A stretch of 7,639 bases of DNA from CAYZDV01 sp964477275 (GCA_964477275.1 CAYZDV010000098.1:1-7639), one strand, 5' to 3'; shown: positions 1 to 6,284, counted from the first letter of the stretch. Program-made: numbers and translations. The notes: a model not told the origin generated them from the sequence alone.

Positions 1-1869
1 CGCCGCATCTCCCCGCACCCGGGCTTCTCCAAACCGCCGGACTCTGAGCTCGGTGAGAAAGAGCGTCTCGCTGCCGGATTTTCTCTCTTCTTTTTCCAAC
101 GCCTTTATTTTCTCGAGGTCAAACTCTTGCTTTCTCCCGTCGATGTCAAATATTCCCCGCAAAAACTTCTTTTTCTCCATTGATTTGAGGGAAGCAATCC
201 CGTAGTCGAAATTGAGGGTGCTCGAAAAAAGCTCCCGGAAAAACCAGCTCATATCCTTTCCCGTGACTTCATTGACCACATCCATAAAATCCCGGGTCCG
301 CGGATGTTTGTACCGGAAACGCATCTGGAACGTGCGCAGGATGCGGAGCATGACGTCTTCACCGACCAGCCTCTCCAGCGTGTGGAGACAGGCCGAAGCC
401 CTGAAGTAGACATTCAGCCCGTAGCTTCCTCTGTCATAGAACTGCCAGGAAAAAGTTGTAATGGGATCGAGTCTGACCACATGAATTCCCGCTGCCCGGT
501 CAAACTCGTAATCCTTATACCCGGGGAGCTTGAAAAACCAGGCCAGAGGCATCCGGTTGAAAGTGAGCGGCATGACCTGGATGGCACCTTTTCCGTATGC
601 CTTCTCGGTCACTTTTCCCGTGGAGTAAGTATTGATCCCCTCATCCAGCCAGGCTTCCTCAAACTCATTGTTGGCGCAGAGGCCATACCAGTACTGATGC
701 CCGAATTCATGGATGATGACCCCTTCGGGAGAGAGGACTTTTCTGCTTTTGAGGATGGAAGTTCCGGCAGTGAACAGAGTGGGGTATTCCATTCCTCCGC
801 TGCCTGTCCGGAACGGAGGATCGACCATGGTGACGGTGGAATACGGGTAGGGTCCGTACCAGAGGCCGTAATATTTAATTGCTGTTTTCAGCGCCTGGAA
901 ATGGCGGTCCACCTGGGATCTGTGCTCGGGCGCAATGAGAAGAATCATTTTCACATCCGGAAGCCTGATGTCTTCGACGGGAAGCCGGAGAGAGCGGCCG
1001 ACTTCCTCGTATTCAGACCCGCTGACTTCCTGGTCTGCGATGAAATCCCGCTCGATCTTGATGAAGCGGGGGTCAGCGGTCCAGGCGAAATCATGGATAT
1101 TCTCCTGGACGAACGTATAGGTCATGGTTTTTTTCTCTCTGTCCGGCTCGGCTTTGACTTGTTGGCCGCTGGCGCCAACGACAAACCTCTCAGGAACAGT
1201 GATATGGACGGTGAAGTCGGCGAAATCCGCGTAGAATTCAGAATTGAGATGATACGCATGGCAGTTCCAGCCCTTCCCTTCTTCGTAGACTCCAGGCTTC
1301 GGAAACCACTGAGCGATAAAATAGGAATCCCGGTAATAGCCTGTGCGGATGACTCCTCTGGGGATTTTGGATTGGAATTCGAGTTGAACAAGGACTTCTT
1401 CTCCGGGTTGAATTGGCCTGGGAAAGCGGATGCCCATCACCGTCTGATCCCCGGGATGCGGGGACCTGTCCGGATTGAAAAACTCCATCGTCGGTTTTAA
1501 ATCCGTCCCATCGGCCAGACGGACGGAAGTCACATCCACCCATCCCCACTCCCCTTCTTTGATTTCCATGCCTAAAGGGCCAAAAGTTTGCTGTTTGGCT
1601 TCCTGCATCATGGCGCTCTGCTCGTTTTTGAAGGCGTTGTAATAGAGATGGAAAAGCATATCCTGAACAAGGTCTTGCGTTTTGTTCAGCCAGGCAATTG
1701 TTTCCCGGCCATAAAGCATCCTGTTCTCCGCATCCAGCTCCACCCAGATCTCATAGCGGAGGCTGCTGATTCTCTCCGGACCTGCGCCGCAGCGAAGGAC
1801 TGCGGGGCTGGCGAACGTCAGGAAAACGGAAAAAGAGAGGATGATGAGGAAGCTTCCCTTCTGCCTCAT
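1..1869 (-). CDS. Exported M1-family zinc metallopeptidase, 3' end cut by window edge
   Basis: The reading frame is open from ATG at 1869 to position 1 (623 codons) with no stop, so the C-terminus lies outside the window. The start is supported by AAGGAGGG at 1875-1882, five bases upstream. Residues about 5-22 form a hydrophobic signal peptide, so the enzyme should be exported. Residues about 35-330 have the beta-rich N-terminal character of M1 peptidases. The substrate-binding motif is GGMEYP (358-363), a variant of GAMEN. The zinc site is HEFGH (387-391), followed after 18 residues by Glu410 in WLDEG. This is the canonical HExxH-x18-E of gluzincins, with His387, His391 and Glu410 as ligands and Glu388 catalytic. 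Tyr483 or Tyr488 in the GSYGLNVYFRA segment is the likely transition-state tyrosine. The expected activity is aminopeptidase action on peptides in the periplasm or outside the cell; the substrate is unknown. The gene lies 175 bp downstream of the permease, so it may have its own promoter. Confidence 0.93.
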   Translation of the reverse strand, partial: MRQKGSFLIILSFSVFLTFASPAVLRCGAGPERISSLRYEIWVELDAENRMLYGRETIAWLNKTQDLVQDMLFHLYYNAFKNEQSAMMQEAKQQTFGPLGMEIKEGEWGWVDVTSVRLADGTDLKPTMEFFNPDRSPHPGDQTVMGIRFPRPIQPGEEVLVQLEFQSKIPRGVIRTGYYRDSYFIAQWFPKPGVYEEGKGWNCHAYHLNSEFYADFADFTVHITVPERFVVGASGQQVKAEPDREKKTMTYTFVQENIHDFAWTADPRFIKIERDFIADQEVSGSEYEEVGRSLRLPVEDIRLPDVKMILLIAPEHRSQVDRHFQALKTAIKYYGLWYGPYPYSTVTMVDPPFRTGSGGMEYPTLFTAGTSILKSRKVLSPEGVIIHEFGHQYWYGLCANNEFEEAWLDEGINTYSTGKVTEKAYGKGAIQVMPLTFNRMPLAWFFKLPGYKDYEFDRAAGIHVVRLDPITTFSWQFYDRGSYGLNVYFRASACLHTLERLVGEDVMLRILRTFQMRFRYKHPRTRDFMDVVNEVTGKDMSWFFRELFSSTLNFDYGIASLKSMEKKKFLRGIFDIDGRKQEFDLEKIKALEKEERKSGSETLFLTELRVRRFGEARVRGDAA

Positions 1870-2044
1870 GTCTTCCCTCCTTGAGGGTATTTTTTATGGA
1901 TTCCAACGGAAAAATCACCACAAATGTTCCTCCGGTAAGCTGGAGGAAAACCGAAATCCGATAAATTTATCGAAACACGGTTTGTGATTTTCCGATAAGT
2001 CAGGGGAATTCGGACCATTCCGCTCGCATCCGGAGGATTGGCCC
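1870..2044. other. Intergenic region with two inverted repeats
   Basis: This 175-bp gap between the permease stop and the M1 peptidase start holds two dyads. One is a perfect 14-bp palindrome, CGATAAATTTATCG, at 1959-1972. The other is TTCCTCC-8 nt-GGAGGAA at 1927-1948. Neither is followed by a T-run on the minus strand, so they are not obvious intrinsic terminators. Read on the minus strand, the second one would put a GGAGGAA sequence in the peptidase 5' leader about 60 bases before its start. I see no convincing -35/-10 pair. Confidence 0.45.
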
Positions 2045-2539
2045 TCACTTGAAGCCCGAGAAAAAAAATTGGGCGATCAGGCCGGCGACAGGCGGAAAGA
2101 AAAACGTGCAGGCCAGGCGAACCAGGGTAAACCGCCATCCCAGGATCCCCACCTCCATGGGAAGGCGGGCCACTGCCCACAGCGACCAGGCCGTAATGAA
2201 TGCCACCAGAGTTCCCACCCCGGCTCCGGTGCGCAGAAGGCCTGCGACGAGAGGCATGCTGACGTAGGGTCCGCCAGGGGTCAGGCCGCCGGCCAGGGTT
2301 CCGACGAGAATGCCCCTCATCCCGGACTCCTCCCCTATCCATCGGGAGATAAGCTCTCGAGGCAAGAGCGTCTGAACCATGCCAGCAACGATAAAGGCAA
2401 AAACCAACAGAGGAAGAATCTCTAAGGTCATCTTGCCGGCCATCTTCAAACCGGTGAGATGCTGCCCTTGACCTCTGCCGTATCCTATAACAATAAGAAT
2501 CAGAGCAAAAAAGGCCATGAGAACGGTCGGTATCAGCAT
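2045..2539 (-). CDS. Half-size permease of the DUF318/ArsP_1 (YraQ) type
   Basis: This encodes a 164-residue integral membrane protein. I chose ATG 2539 because AAGGAGG (2549-2555) lies nine bases upstream. The frame is also open to an ATG at 2605, but that one has no SD and would add a basic 22-residue tail. Hydrophobic segments lie at about residues 4-20, 40-58, 76-101, 107-124 and 137-160. The conserved core is GGLTPGGPYVSMP (84-96), followed by a GAGVGTLVAFITAW helix. This matches the signature region of DUF318 permeases, whose full-length members (about 300+ residues) carry two such halves. A single half suggests it works as a homodimer or pairs with another protein. The substrate is unknown; arsenic or other small-solute export is known for some relatives but cannot be assigned here. 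It is the third gene of the operon, 70 bp after the four-helix protein. Confidence 0.8.
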   Translation of the reverse strand: MLIPTVLMAFFALILIVIGYGRGQGQHLTGLKMAGKMTLEILPLLVFAFIVAGMVQTLLPRELISRWIGEESGMRGILVGTLAGGLTPGGPYVSMPLVAGLLRTGAGVGTLVAFITAWSLWAVARLPMEVGILGWRFTLVRLACTFFFPPVAGLIAQFFFSGFK

Positions 2540-2609
2540 GTTATTTTTCCTCCTTGCTTTCGCCTTCGGACTGATTTTTCGATTTCGAACAGAAACGTCA
2601 TTCATCGGT

Positions 2610-3065
2610 TCATGTTTTCAGTTGGCCCATGATCCATTCTTCCCAGTTGCGGTACCTCGGGAAATACAAAAAGACCAGAATCAAGGACACGAGCGACAAA
2701 TAATAAAAATCCCTCACTGAGCCGGCGACAAAGAAAAGAACAAGACCGAAGATCGCCGGGACTTCACAGAGCGCAGCGGTCAGGATGGCGCTGCGCATGA
2801 GCTTGCTGCGCAGGGTATTCCTGTCGTCCGAAGCCCGTTTTCTGAGCACCATTCCCCTCGAAAACCGGATGAGGACGACATCGAGAACGGCCACCGCATA
2901 AAGTGCGTAGCGGAGATTGGTGAAGGCGGAAGGGTCGACAAAACTCAAAAAGTGCTCAAGCCGGGCCTTGATGATTTCAACGACGAAGACGTAAATCACC
3001 AGCGTGGCCAGGATGGATATGTGGACGAGCGAGGCCACCTGATAGGCGCGTTTCAAATCATTCAT
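2610..3065 (-). CDS. Four-helix membrane protein of unknown function
   Basis: This encodes a 151-residue protein that I do not recognise as a named family. Hydrophobic helices lie at about residues 10-32, 51-69, 91-114 and 118-135, with a basic loop at 70-90 (RGMVLRKRASDDR) and an aromatic/charged tail (RYRNWEEW). Helix 3 (AILTAALCEVPAIFGLVLFF, 93-112) places Glu101 in a small/hydrophobic helix. It resembles the proton-carrying helix of ATP synthase c subunits, but the other helices lack the glycine pattern of that family, so I read this only as a similarity. Its ATG overlaps the TGA of the upstream cupin gene (ATGA at 3062-3065), which implies translational coupling. GAGGAG at 3074-3079 lies eight bases before the start. 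Confidence 0.8.
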   Translation of the reverse strand: MNDLKRAYQVASLVHISILATLVIYVFVVEIIKARLEHFLSFVDPSAFTNLRYALYAVAVLDVVLIRFSRGMVLRKRASDDRNTLRSKLMRSAILTAALCEVPAIFGLVLFFVAGSVRDFYYLSLVSLILVFLYFPRYRNWEEWIMGQLKT

Positions 3066-3448
3066 GTCTCTATCTCCTCACCTCCGGGTATTTCGTCCGG
3101 TCTGTTTTTCAGACGGAAGATGTCGCTCTCCTCCACTCTGGGGAAGCTCACCAGCAGGAAGAGAAGCTTTTCCTTTCCCCCATTCCGGATCTGGTGCTTT
3201 TTCCCCGCAAGCACCTCCATCCCTTCGTATCTCTTCAAAGAAAAGGTGCTTTTCTCGAGAAGGAAGGAGGCTTTTCCTTCCAGAACAAAGAAGAACTGGC
3301 GGGATTTTTTATGGACATGCGTCTCAGAGTGGCCTCCAGGCGGGATTTCCTCGACCTTGATGCCGAGGTCCCTCGAATCGACGAGAGGCCATGAGTAATG
3401 GTCCCTGCCCCACTCTGTCCGGGGAGTATTTTCCTGACTTTTTTTCAT
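3062..3448 (-). CDS. Small single-domain cupin protein
   Basis: This encodes a 128-residue cytosolic protein with no signal peptide. The cupin barrel covers about residues 28-105. Motif 1 is GGHSETHVHKKSRQFFFVLEG: His44 and His46 are the usual metal ligands, but the expected Glu is Gln51. Motif 2 is GMEVLAGKKHQIRN, which supplies His85 as the third histidine; the usual proline before AG is Leu80. Three histidines plus a Gln could still bind Fe, Mn, Zn or Ni, but the catalytic role is unclear; a sensor or sugar-isomerase-like role is possible. The charged tail after residue 105 is outside the fold. The SD is GGAGG, seven bases before ATG 3448. It is the first gene of the operon and overlaps the next start by four bases. 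Confidence 0.85.
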   Translation of the reverse strand: MKKSQENTPRTEWGRDHYSWPLVDSRDLGIKVEEIPPGGHSETHVHKKSRQFFFVLEGKASFLLEKSTFSLKRYEGMEVLAGKKHQIRNGGKEKLLFLLVSFPRVEESDIFRLKNRPDEIPGGEEIET

Positions 3449-3508
3449 GCCGTTCCTCCAGGGGAATCTGCTGTTTTCTCAAAAACTTTTACGCATATTC
3501 TGCCTTTC

Positions 3509-3537
3509 ATTTTACTCGATCATTCTGCTTTTGTCAG
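3509..3537 (-). promoter_or_regulatory. Sigma70-type promoter of the cupin operon
   Basis: On the minus strand, CTGACA (3532-3537) and TAAAAT (3509-3514) are separated by exactly 17 bp. Each matches the TTGACA/TATAAT consensus at five of six positions. The predicted 5' leader before the cupin ATG at 3448 is about 50-55 nt. Confidence 0.7.
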
Positions 3538-3579
3538 GCTCTCTGTTCCGTCGATGCGCTTGATCCCTCATAATTCCTG

Positions 3580-3613
3580 TTGCCCGTTGTTTTAATATGA
3601 TAAAATGTATAAA
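3580..3613 (+). promoter_or_regulatory. Possible promoter region of the superoxide dismutase gene
   Basis: An AT-rich stretch just upstream of the gene holds overlapping candidates: TTGCCC (3580-3585) with TAAAAT (3601-3606), or TTGTTT (3587-3592) with TATAAA (3608-3613). Both have a short 15-bp spacer, so the call is weak. A promoter must lie here, because the upstream gene runs the other way. Confidence 0.35.
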
Positions 3614-3633
3614 ATTTATAGGAGAATAGAATT

Positions 3634-4317
3634 ATGAGGAGAAGGGAATTCCTGACCGTCACCGCCTTTGGAGGCGCAGCTCTCATCTCGGTCGGTTCTT
3701 TTTCCTTCCCGATAAAACATGAAAAGGAGGATTCGTCAATGAGCTATTCAGCGAAGGATTATTCTCAGCTTGTGGGCATGGAAGGATTCAGCGACGCTCT
3801 TCTCAAAAACCATTTCACCCTCTACCAGGGATATGTGGCCAACACCAATAAACTCCTTGAAGCTCTCTCCGGGATGTTGAAGGACGGGAAAACCGGAACG
3901 CCCGAATTTGCGGAGCTCAAGAGGAGACTGGGCTGGGAATTTAACGGAATGAGGCTCCACGAATACTATTTTGAAAACCTGGGCGGAAAGGCCGGCCTTG
4001 ACCCGAACGGAAAACTCTCCAAAAAACTTGTCTCCGATTTTGGCTCTTATGAGCTCTGGCAGCAGGATTTCAAGTCGACCGGAGCCATGAGGGGCATCGG
4101 CTGGTGCATCCTTTATCAGGATGCCGCCAACGGCAAACTCATCAACTTCTGGATCAACGAACATGACGTTTCTCACCCTGCAGGCTGCCGGCCCATCCTC
4201 ATAATGGATGTCTTCGAACACGCTTTCATGCTGGATTACGGCCTGAAACGGGCAGATTATATCGAGGCGTTCTTCAGGAACATCGAGTGGACAGAGGTGG
4301 AAGCCAGGCTGAAATAA
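3634..4317 (+). CDS. Iron/manganese superoxide dismutase with Tat signal peptide
   Basis: This encodes a 227-residue precursor. The N-terminus MRRREFLTVTAFGGAALISV is a twin-arginine signal (RRxFL plus a mild hydrophobic stretch), so the long form should be exported folded. AGGAG nine bases before ATG 3634 supports that start. The dismutase domain covers about residues 40-225. Metal ligands are His60 (NHFTLYQGYV), His109 (GMRLHEYYF), Asp192 and His196 (MDVFEHAF); Tyr67 sits where the active-site tyrosine is expected. Two positions differ from the E. coli enzymes: His177 (NEHDVS) occupies the second-shell Gln site of MnSOD, and Phe194 replaces the Trp of DVWEH. Metal preference cannot be decided here. 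A second ATG at 3739 (Met36) has a near-perfect SD, so a cytosolic 192-residue form is likely as well. The gene is divergent from the cupin operon, and no clear terminator follows. Confidence 0.92.
   Translation: MRRREFLTVTAFGGAALISVGSFSFPIKHEKEDSSMSYSAKDYSQLVGMEGFSDALLKNHFTLYQGYVANTNKLLEALSGMLKDGKTGTPEFAELKRRLGWEFNGMRLHEYYFENLGGKAGLDPNGKLSKKLVSDFGSYELWQQDFKSTGAMRGIGWCILYQDAANGKLINFWINEHDVSHPAGCRPILIMDVFEHAFMLDYGLKRADYIEAFFRNIEWTEVEARLK
3723..3741 (+). promoter_or_regulatory. Internal Shine-Dalgarno and second start codon within the superoxide dismutase gene
   Basis: AAAGGAGG (3723-3730) lies eight bases before an in-frame ATG (3739-3741, Met36). This SD is stronger than the one at the first start. 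Met36 lies between the signal peptide and the dismutase domain, so initiation here would give the complete enzyme without its export signal. Confidence 0.6.
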
Positions 4318-4539
4318 ATCATTTGTATTCGCCCTTAAACTCCGGAGCCTGATGGTCCCATTTACTTCACTGCACATCATGTTTTATCATCTTTGACGAT
4401 GAGATGAGGCGAAATTGGCGCATGAACGCTCATTTTGCCAGCGCAGCAGAAAACGAATTTCTTAAATTGAGAGTTTCCTATGTTTGGATTTAACATTTTC
4501 CCGTCACTTTGGGACAAACTCTAAAATTCATTAAGGCGA
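4318..4539. other. Intergenic stretch without recognisable genes
   Basis: No plausible coding frame and no strong terminator are visible after the superoxide dismutase stop. The only dyad near the expected terminator position is TCATC-6 nt-GATGA (about 4387-4402), with no T-run, so I do not call it a terminator. Confidence 0.4.
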
Positions 4540-4866
4540 TCATCGAAATTTGCCAACAGCATCCTTCGATTTTTCGGATTTCTCCAAGTCATTCTTGCCC
4601 CGCTGAATCCGCAGGATCTCGAGAACCGGCCTAGAATAAATCGCATAATGATCTGGGCGGGCAAATCGCAAAACTATAGAGACGAGGGCGATATTCTTAA
4701 ATATTATATCTAAATTGCGAATGATCTTTGCCTCTTCATTGGGAAGGTTCTTAAACCAGCCGGCCGTTGTTGGAAGGAATTTTTCTATTTGGCTTCTATG
4801 GGGCCACACCCAATATTTAGAAAAGGGCCAGCATTTGGGATCTGCTATTTTTTCGAGATCTCCAGA
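4540..4866 (-). pseudogene. Fragment of an uncharacterised protein, probably decayed
   Basis: The frame is open from 4866 down to the stop at 4540. The only usual start in it is GTG 4809, with no SD, giving 89 residues. The protein-like character continues upstream of that GTG (LEKIADPKCWPFSKYW) until a TGA at 4867-4869, which suggests that the true N-terminus is lost or in another frame. The best-ordered part is IALVSIVLRFARPDHYAIYSRP followed by VLEILRIQRG. It reads like a conserved segment of a real family, but I cannot name it. The lysine-rich end after DLEK looks like out-of-family tail. It lies directly downstream of the ImmA-like remnant and may have been its partner or part of the same locus. 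Confidence 0.5.
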
Positions 4867-5185
4867 TCATAGTGCTTCCCCTGCTGAGTCGGCGCCTTCC
4901 AATCTGAGGGAACCGGCATCCATTCCGATCTATCAAAGAAAACGCGGCAAAACTCACGCCGAAATAACGCTTGAGATAGAGCACATGTTCGAAAGTCAGC
5001 CTGCGCTCTCCGAATTCGTTCTCGACGATGGCCCGGACCTTAGAGGCGGGCATCAGGAACGAGGCCGCGAATGTCCGGGTGAATTTTTTCCGCGGATTGT
5101 AGAGAAAGACAACCTCTTCGATGAAAATATTAGGACTATCGGTTTGCACTCCCCGGGCTCCTGGCATAATCTCAACCTTCCCCAA
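4845..5185 (-). pseudogene. Frameshifted remnant of an ImmA/IrrE-like (DUF955) protein
   Basis: The frame from a TTG at 5185 encodes the segment RTFAASFLMPASKV, then about 20 residues later a LTFEHVLYLKRYFGVSFAAF segment. The FAA-x-FLMP motif followed by a FGVS helix is typical of the C-terminal part of DUF955 peptidases, often fused to an XRE regulator. The upstream part that should carry HExxH is missing: the frame is closed by TAG inside the dyad at 5202-5217. Near 4918-4925 the reading becomes implausible (arginine/serine-rich), whereas the neighbouring frame continues naturally as MPVPSDWKAPTQQGKHYDLE and stops at 4845, which suggests a one-base deletion. With no active site, no proper start and a frameshift, I call it a pseudogene. 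The unrepaired frame ends at 4817. Confidence 0.55.
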
Positions 5186-5201
5186 GTGGATTTTATAGCA
5201 C

Positions 5202-5217
5202 CGTAGCCGAGGCTACG
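5202..5217. repeat. Perfect 7-bp inverted repeat CGTAGCC-GA-GGCTACG
   Basis: A GC-rich dyad with a two-base centre sits immediately upstream of the ImmA-like remnant. No T-run follows on either strand, so it is not a standard intrinsic terminator. It could be an old operator of the decayed locus or chance. Confidence 0.4.
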
Positions 5218-5410
5218 TCAACAAAGGTTTCTTTGGCGGACCGACAGTTTGGGAAAAAATAGGGATGATTTGATCAAAATATCTGTCCGCCCCAGTGATA
5301 GTAGGGGCCCAGGCGAAACCGCTTCTTAAATGACAAGGAATTTGAGGGAGATAAAATGGTTGGTTATTTGCTGCGATGCACCGATATTACCATATTGAAT
5401 GATGATTAAT

Positions 5411-5467
5411 GCGCATGAGCGCAAATAAAATTTGCTTTTATGTAGCATTGTTACTATAATGTATAGT
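5411..5467 (+). promoter_or_regulatory. Candidate AbiEi operators: two 6-3-6 inverted repeats on the abiE promoter
   Basis: Two perfect dyads of identical geometry cover the promoter: GCAAAT-aaa-ATTTGC (5421-5435), which covers part of the -35, and ACTATA-atg-TATAGT (5453-5467), which covers the -10 and the predicted start of transcription. Their centres are 5428 and 5460, or 32 bp apart, about three helical turns. A third small dyad, TGCGC-ATGA-GCGCA (5410-5423), abuts the first. AbiEi antitoxins are known to repress their own promoters by binding paired inverted repeats; that these are the sites is inference. Confidence 0.6.
5432..5460 (+). promoter_or_regulatory. Sigma70 promoter of the abiE operon
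   Basis: TTGCTT (5432-5437) and a perfect TATAAT (5455-5460) are separated by 17 bp. The predicted transcription start (about 5465-5469) falls at or within four bases of the AbiEi start codon at 5469, so the transcript should be leaderless. Confidence 0.8.
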
Positions 5468-5468
5468 T

Positions 5469-6284
5469 ATGAACGCACAAAATGGCAAGTCGCTTGAATT
5501 CTTCGCCAAGAATCCGGTTTTCAGCAACGCTGATTTCCTGGCTACTCTCGCCGCCCGAGGCCGTACAAGGACCACCGCAAACAACCTCCTCGCTCTGCAT
5601 TTGGCCTCGGGTAGACTCCTACGGGTGAGGCGCGGCCTTTATGCGGTGCGTCCGCCGGGTGCCGAATCGGCCACGGCGGAAGCCGACCCATATCTTGTTG
5701 CCTCCAAGCTTCAGGACGATGCAGTTGTCGCTTACCACGCGGCCCTGCAGTTTCACGGGAAGGCTTACTCGCTGTGGCGTAAATATCATTTTTTAACGAA
5801 GAGGCGGACCAGGCCGTTCACTTTCCAAGGCCAAGATTTCGTTCCCGTCCAGGCGCCTGTGAAACTCCGGGCGCTCCCGGACTTCGGCGGCGGTGTTCAA
5901 AAGATCCGGCATGCGGGAGGTCTGGCGCGGGTAACGAGCCTGGAGCGGACGCTGGTCGATGTCCTCGACGCGCCCGATAAGGGCGGAGGATGGGAGGAGG
6001 TCTGGCGTTCCTTGGAGATGGTCGAGTTCTTCGACCTGGATGCCGTGCTTGCCTATATCAGAAACTTGGGCTCGGCCATCGCCGCGGCCCGAGTCGGCTT
6101 TTTCCTGGACCAACACCGGGAGCCGCTGATGGTCGAAGAAAAGCACCTCGACGAGTTTCGGGCGCTGGCGCCGGCCCAGCCACGTTACTTCGATCCTGGG
6201 CGGGAGCCGGGAAAACTCGTCCCGGCCTGGAACCTGGTCGTCCCTGAACGCGTGCTGAACCAGAACTGGCAGGCCAAAGAATGA
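5469..6284 (+). CDS. abiEi: AbiEi-family antitoxin and autorepressor (type IV toxin-antitoxin)
   Basis: This encodes a 271-residue cytosolic protein. Residues about 15-62 form a winged helix-turn-helix ending in the wing GRLLRVRRGLYAV (48-60). The segment DPYLVASKLQDDAVVAYHAALQFHG (73-97) and the later VTSLERTLVDVLDAP (155-169) with AARVGFFLDQH (206-216) are characteristic of AbiEi proteins. In this family the N-terminal domain binds the promoter and the C-terminal domain is needed to neutralise the toxin without stable binding to it. No SD precedes ATG 5469, and the -10 box ends eight bases before it, so initiation is probably leaderless. The stop overlaps the toxin start (ATGA 6281-6284). 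The coding sequence is visibly richer in G and C at third positions than the flanking DNA, which fits horizontal acquisition. Confidence 0.9.
   Translation: MNAQNGKSLEFFAKNPVFSNADFLATLAARGRTRTTANNLLALHLASGRLLRVRRGLYAVRPPGAESATAEADPYLVASKLQDDAVVAYHAALQFHGKAYSLWRKYHFLTKRRTRPFTFQGQDFVPVQAPVKLRALPDFGGGVQKIRHAGGLARVTSLERTLVDVLDAPDKGGGWEEVWRSLEMVEFFDLDAVLAYIRNLGSAIAAARVGFFLDQHREPLMVEEKHLDEFRALAPAQPRYFDPGREPGKLVPAWNLVVPERVLNQNWQAKE

Noticed and set aside
304..1500. Long plus-strand frame of 398 codons
   Set aside because: It is the antisense shadow of the M1 peptidase, whose minus frame carries HEFGH-x18-E, a signal peptide and an SD.
1866..2342. Minus-strand frame of 158 codons overlapping the permease and the peptidase start
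   Set aside because: It is rich in Arg, Gly and Pro with no domain, and lies out of frame with the well-supported permease.
3748..4380. Minus-strand frame of 210 codons
   Set aside because: Antisense to the superoxide dismutase, which has all four metal ligands in the plus frame.
4387..4402. TCATC/GATGA dyad as terminator of the superoxide dismutase gene
   Set aside because: Five weak AT-rich pairs and no T-run.
4418..5422. Near-identical 12-mers GCGCATGAACGC (4418) and GCGCATGAGCGC (5411) flanking the decayed region, considered as insertion-site repeats
   Set aside because: A 12-base match with one mismatch is expected many times by chance in a window of this size, and nothing else at the two sites matches.
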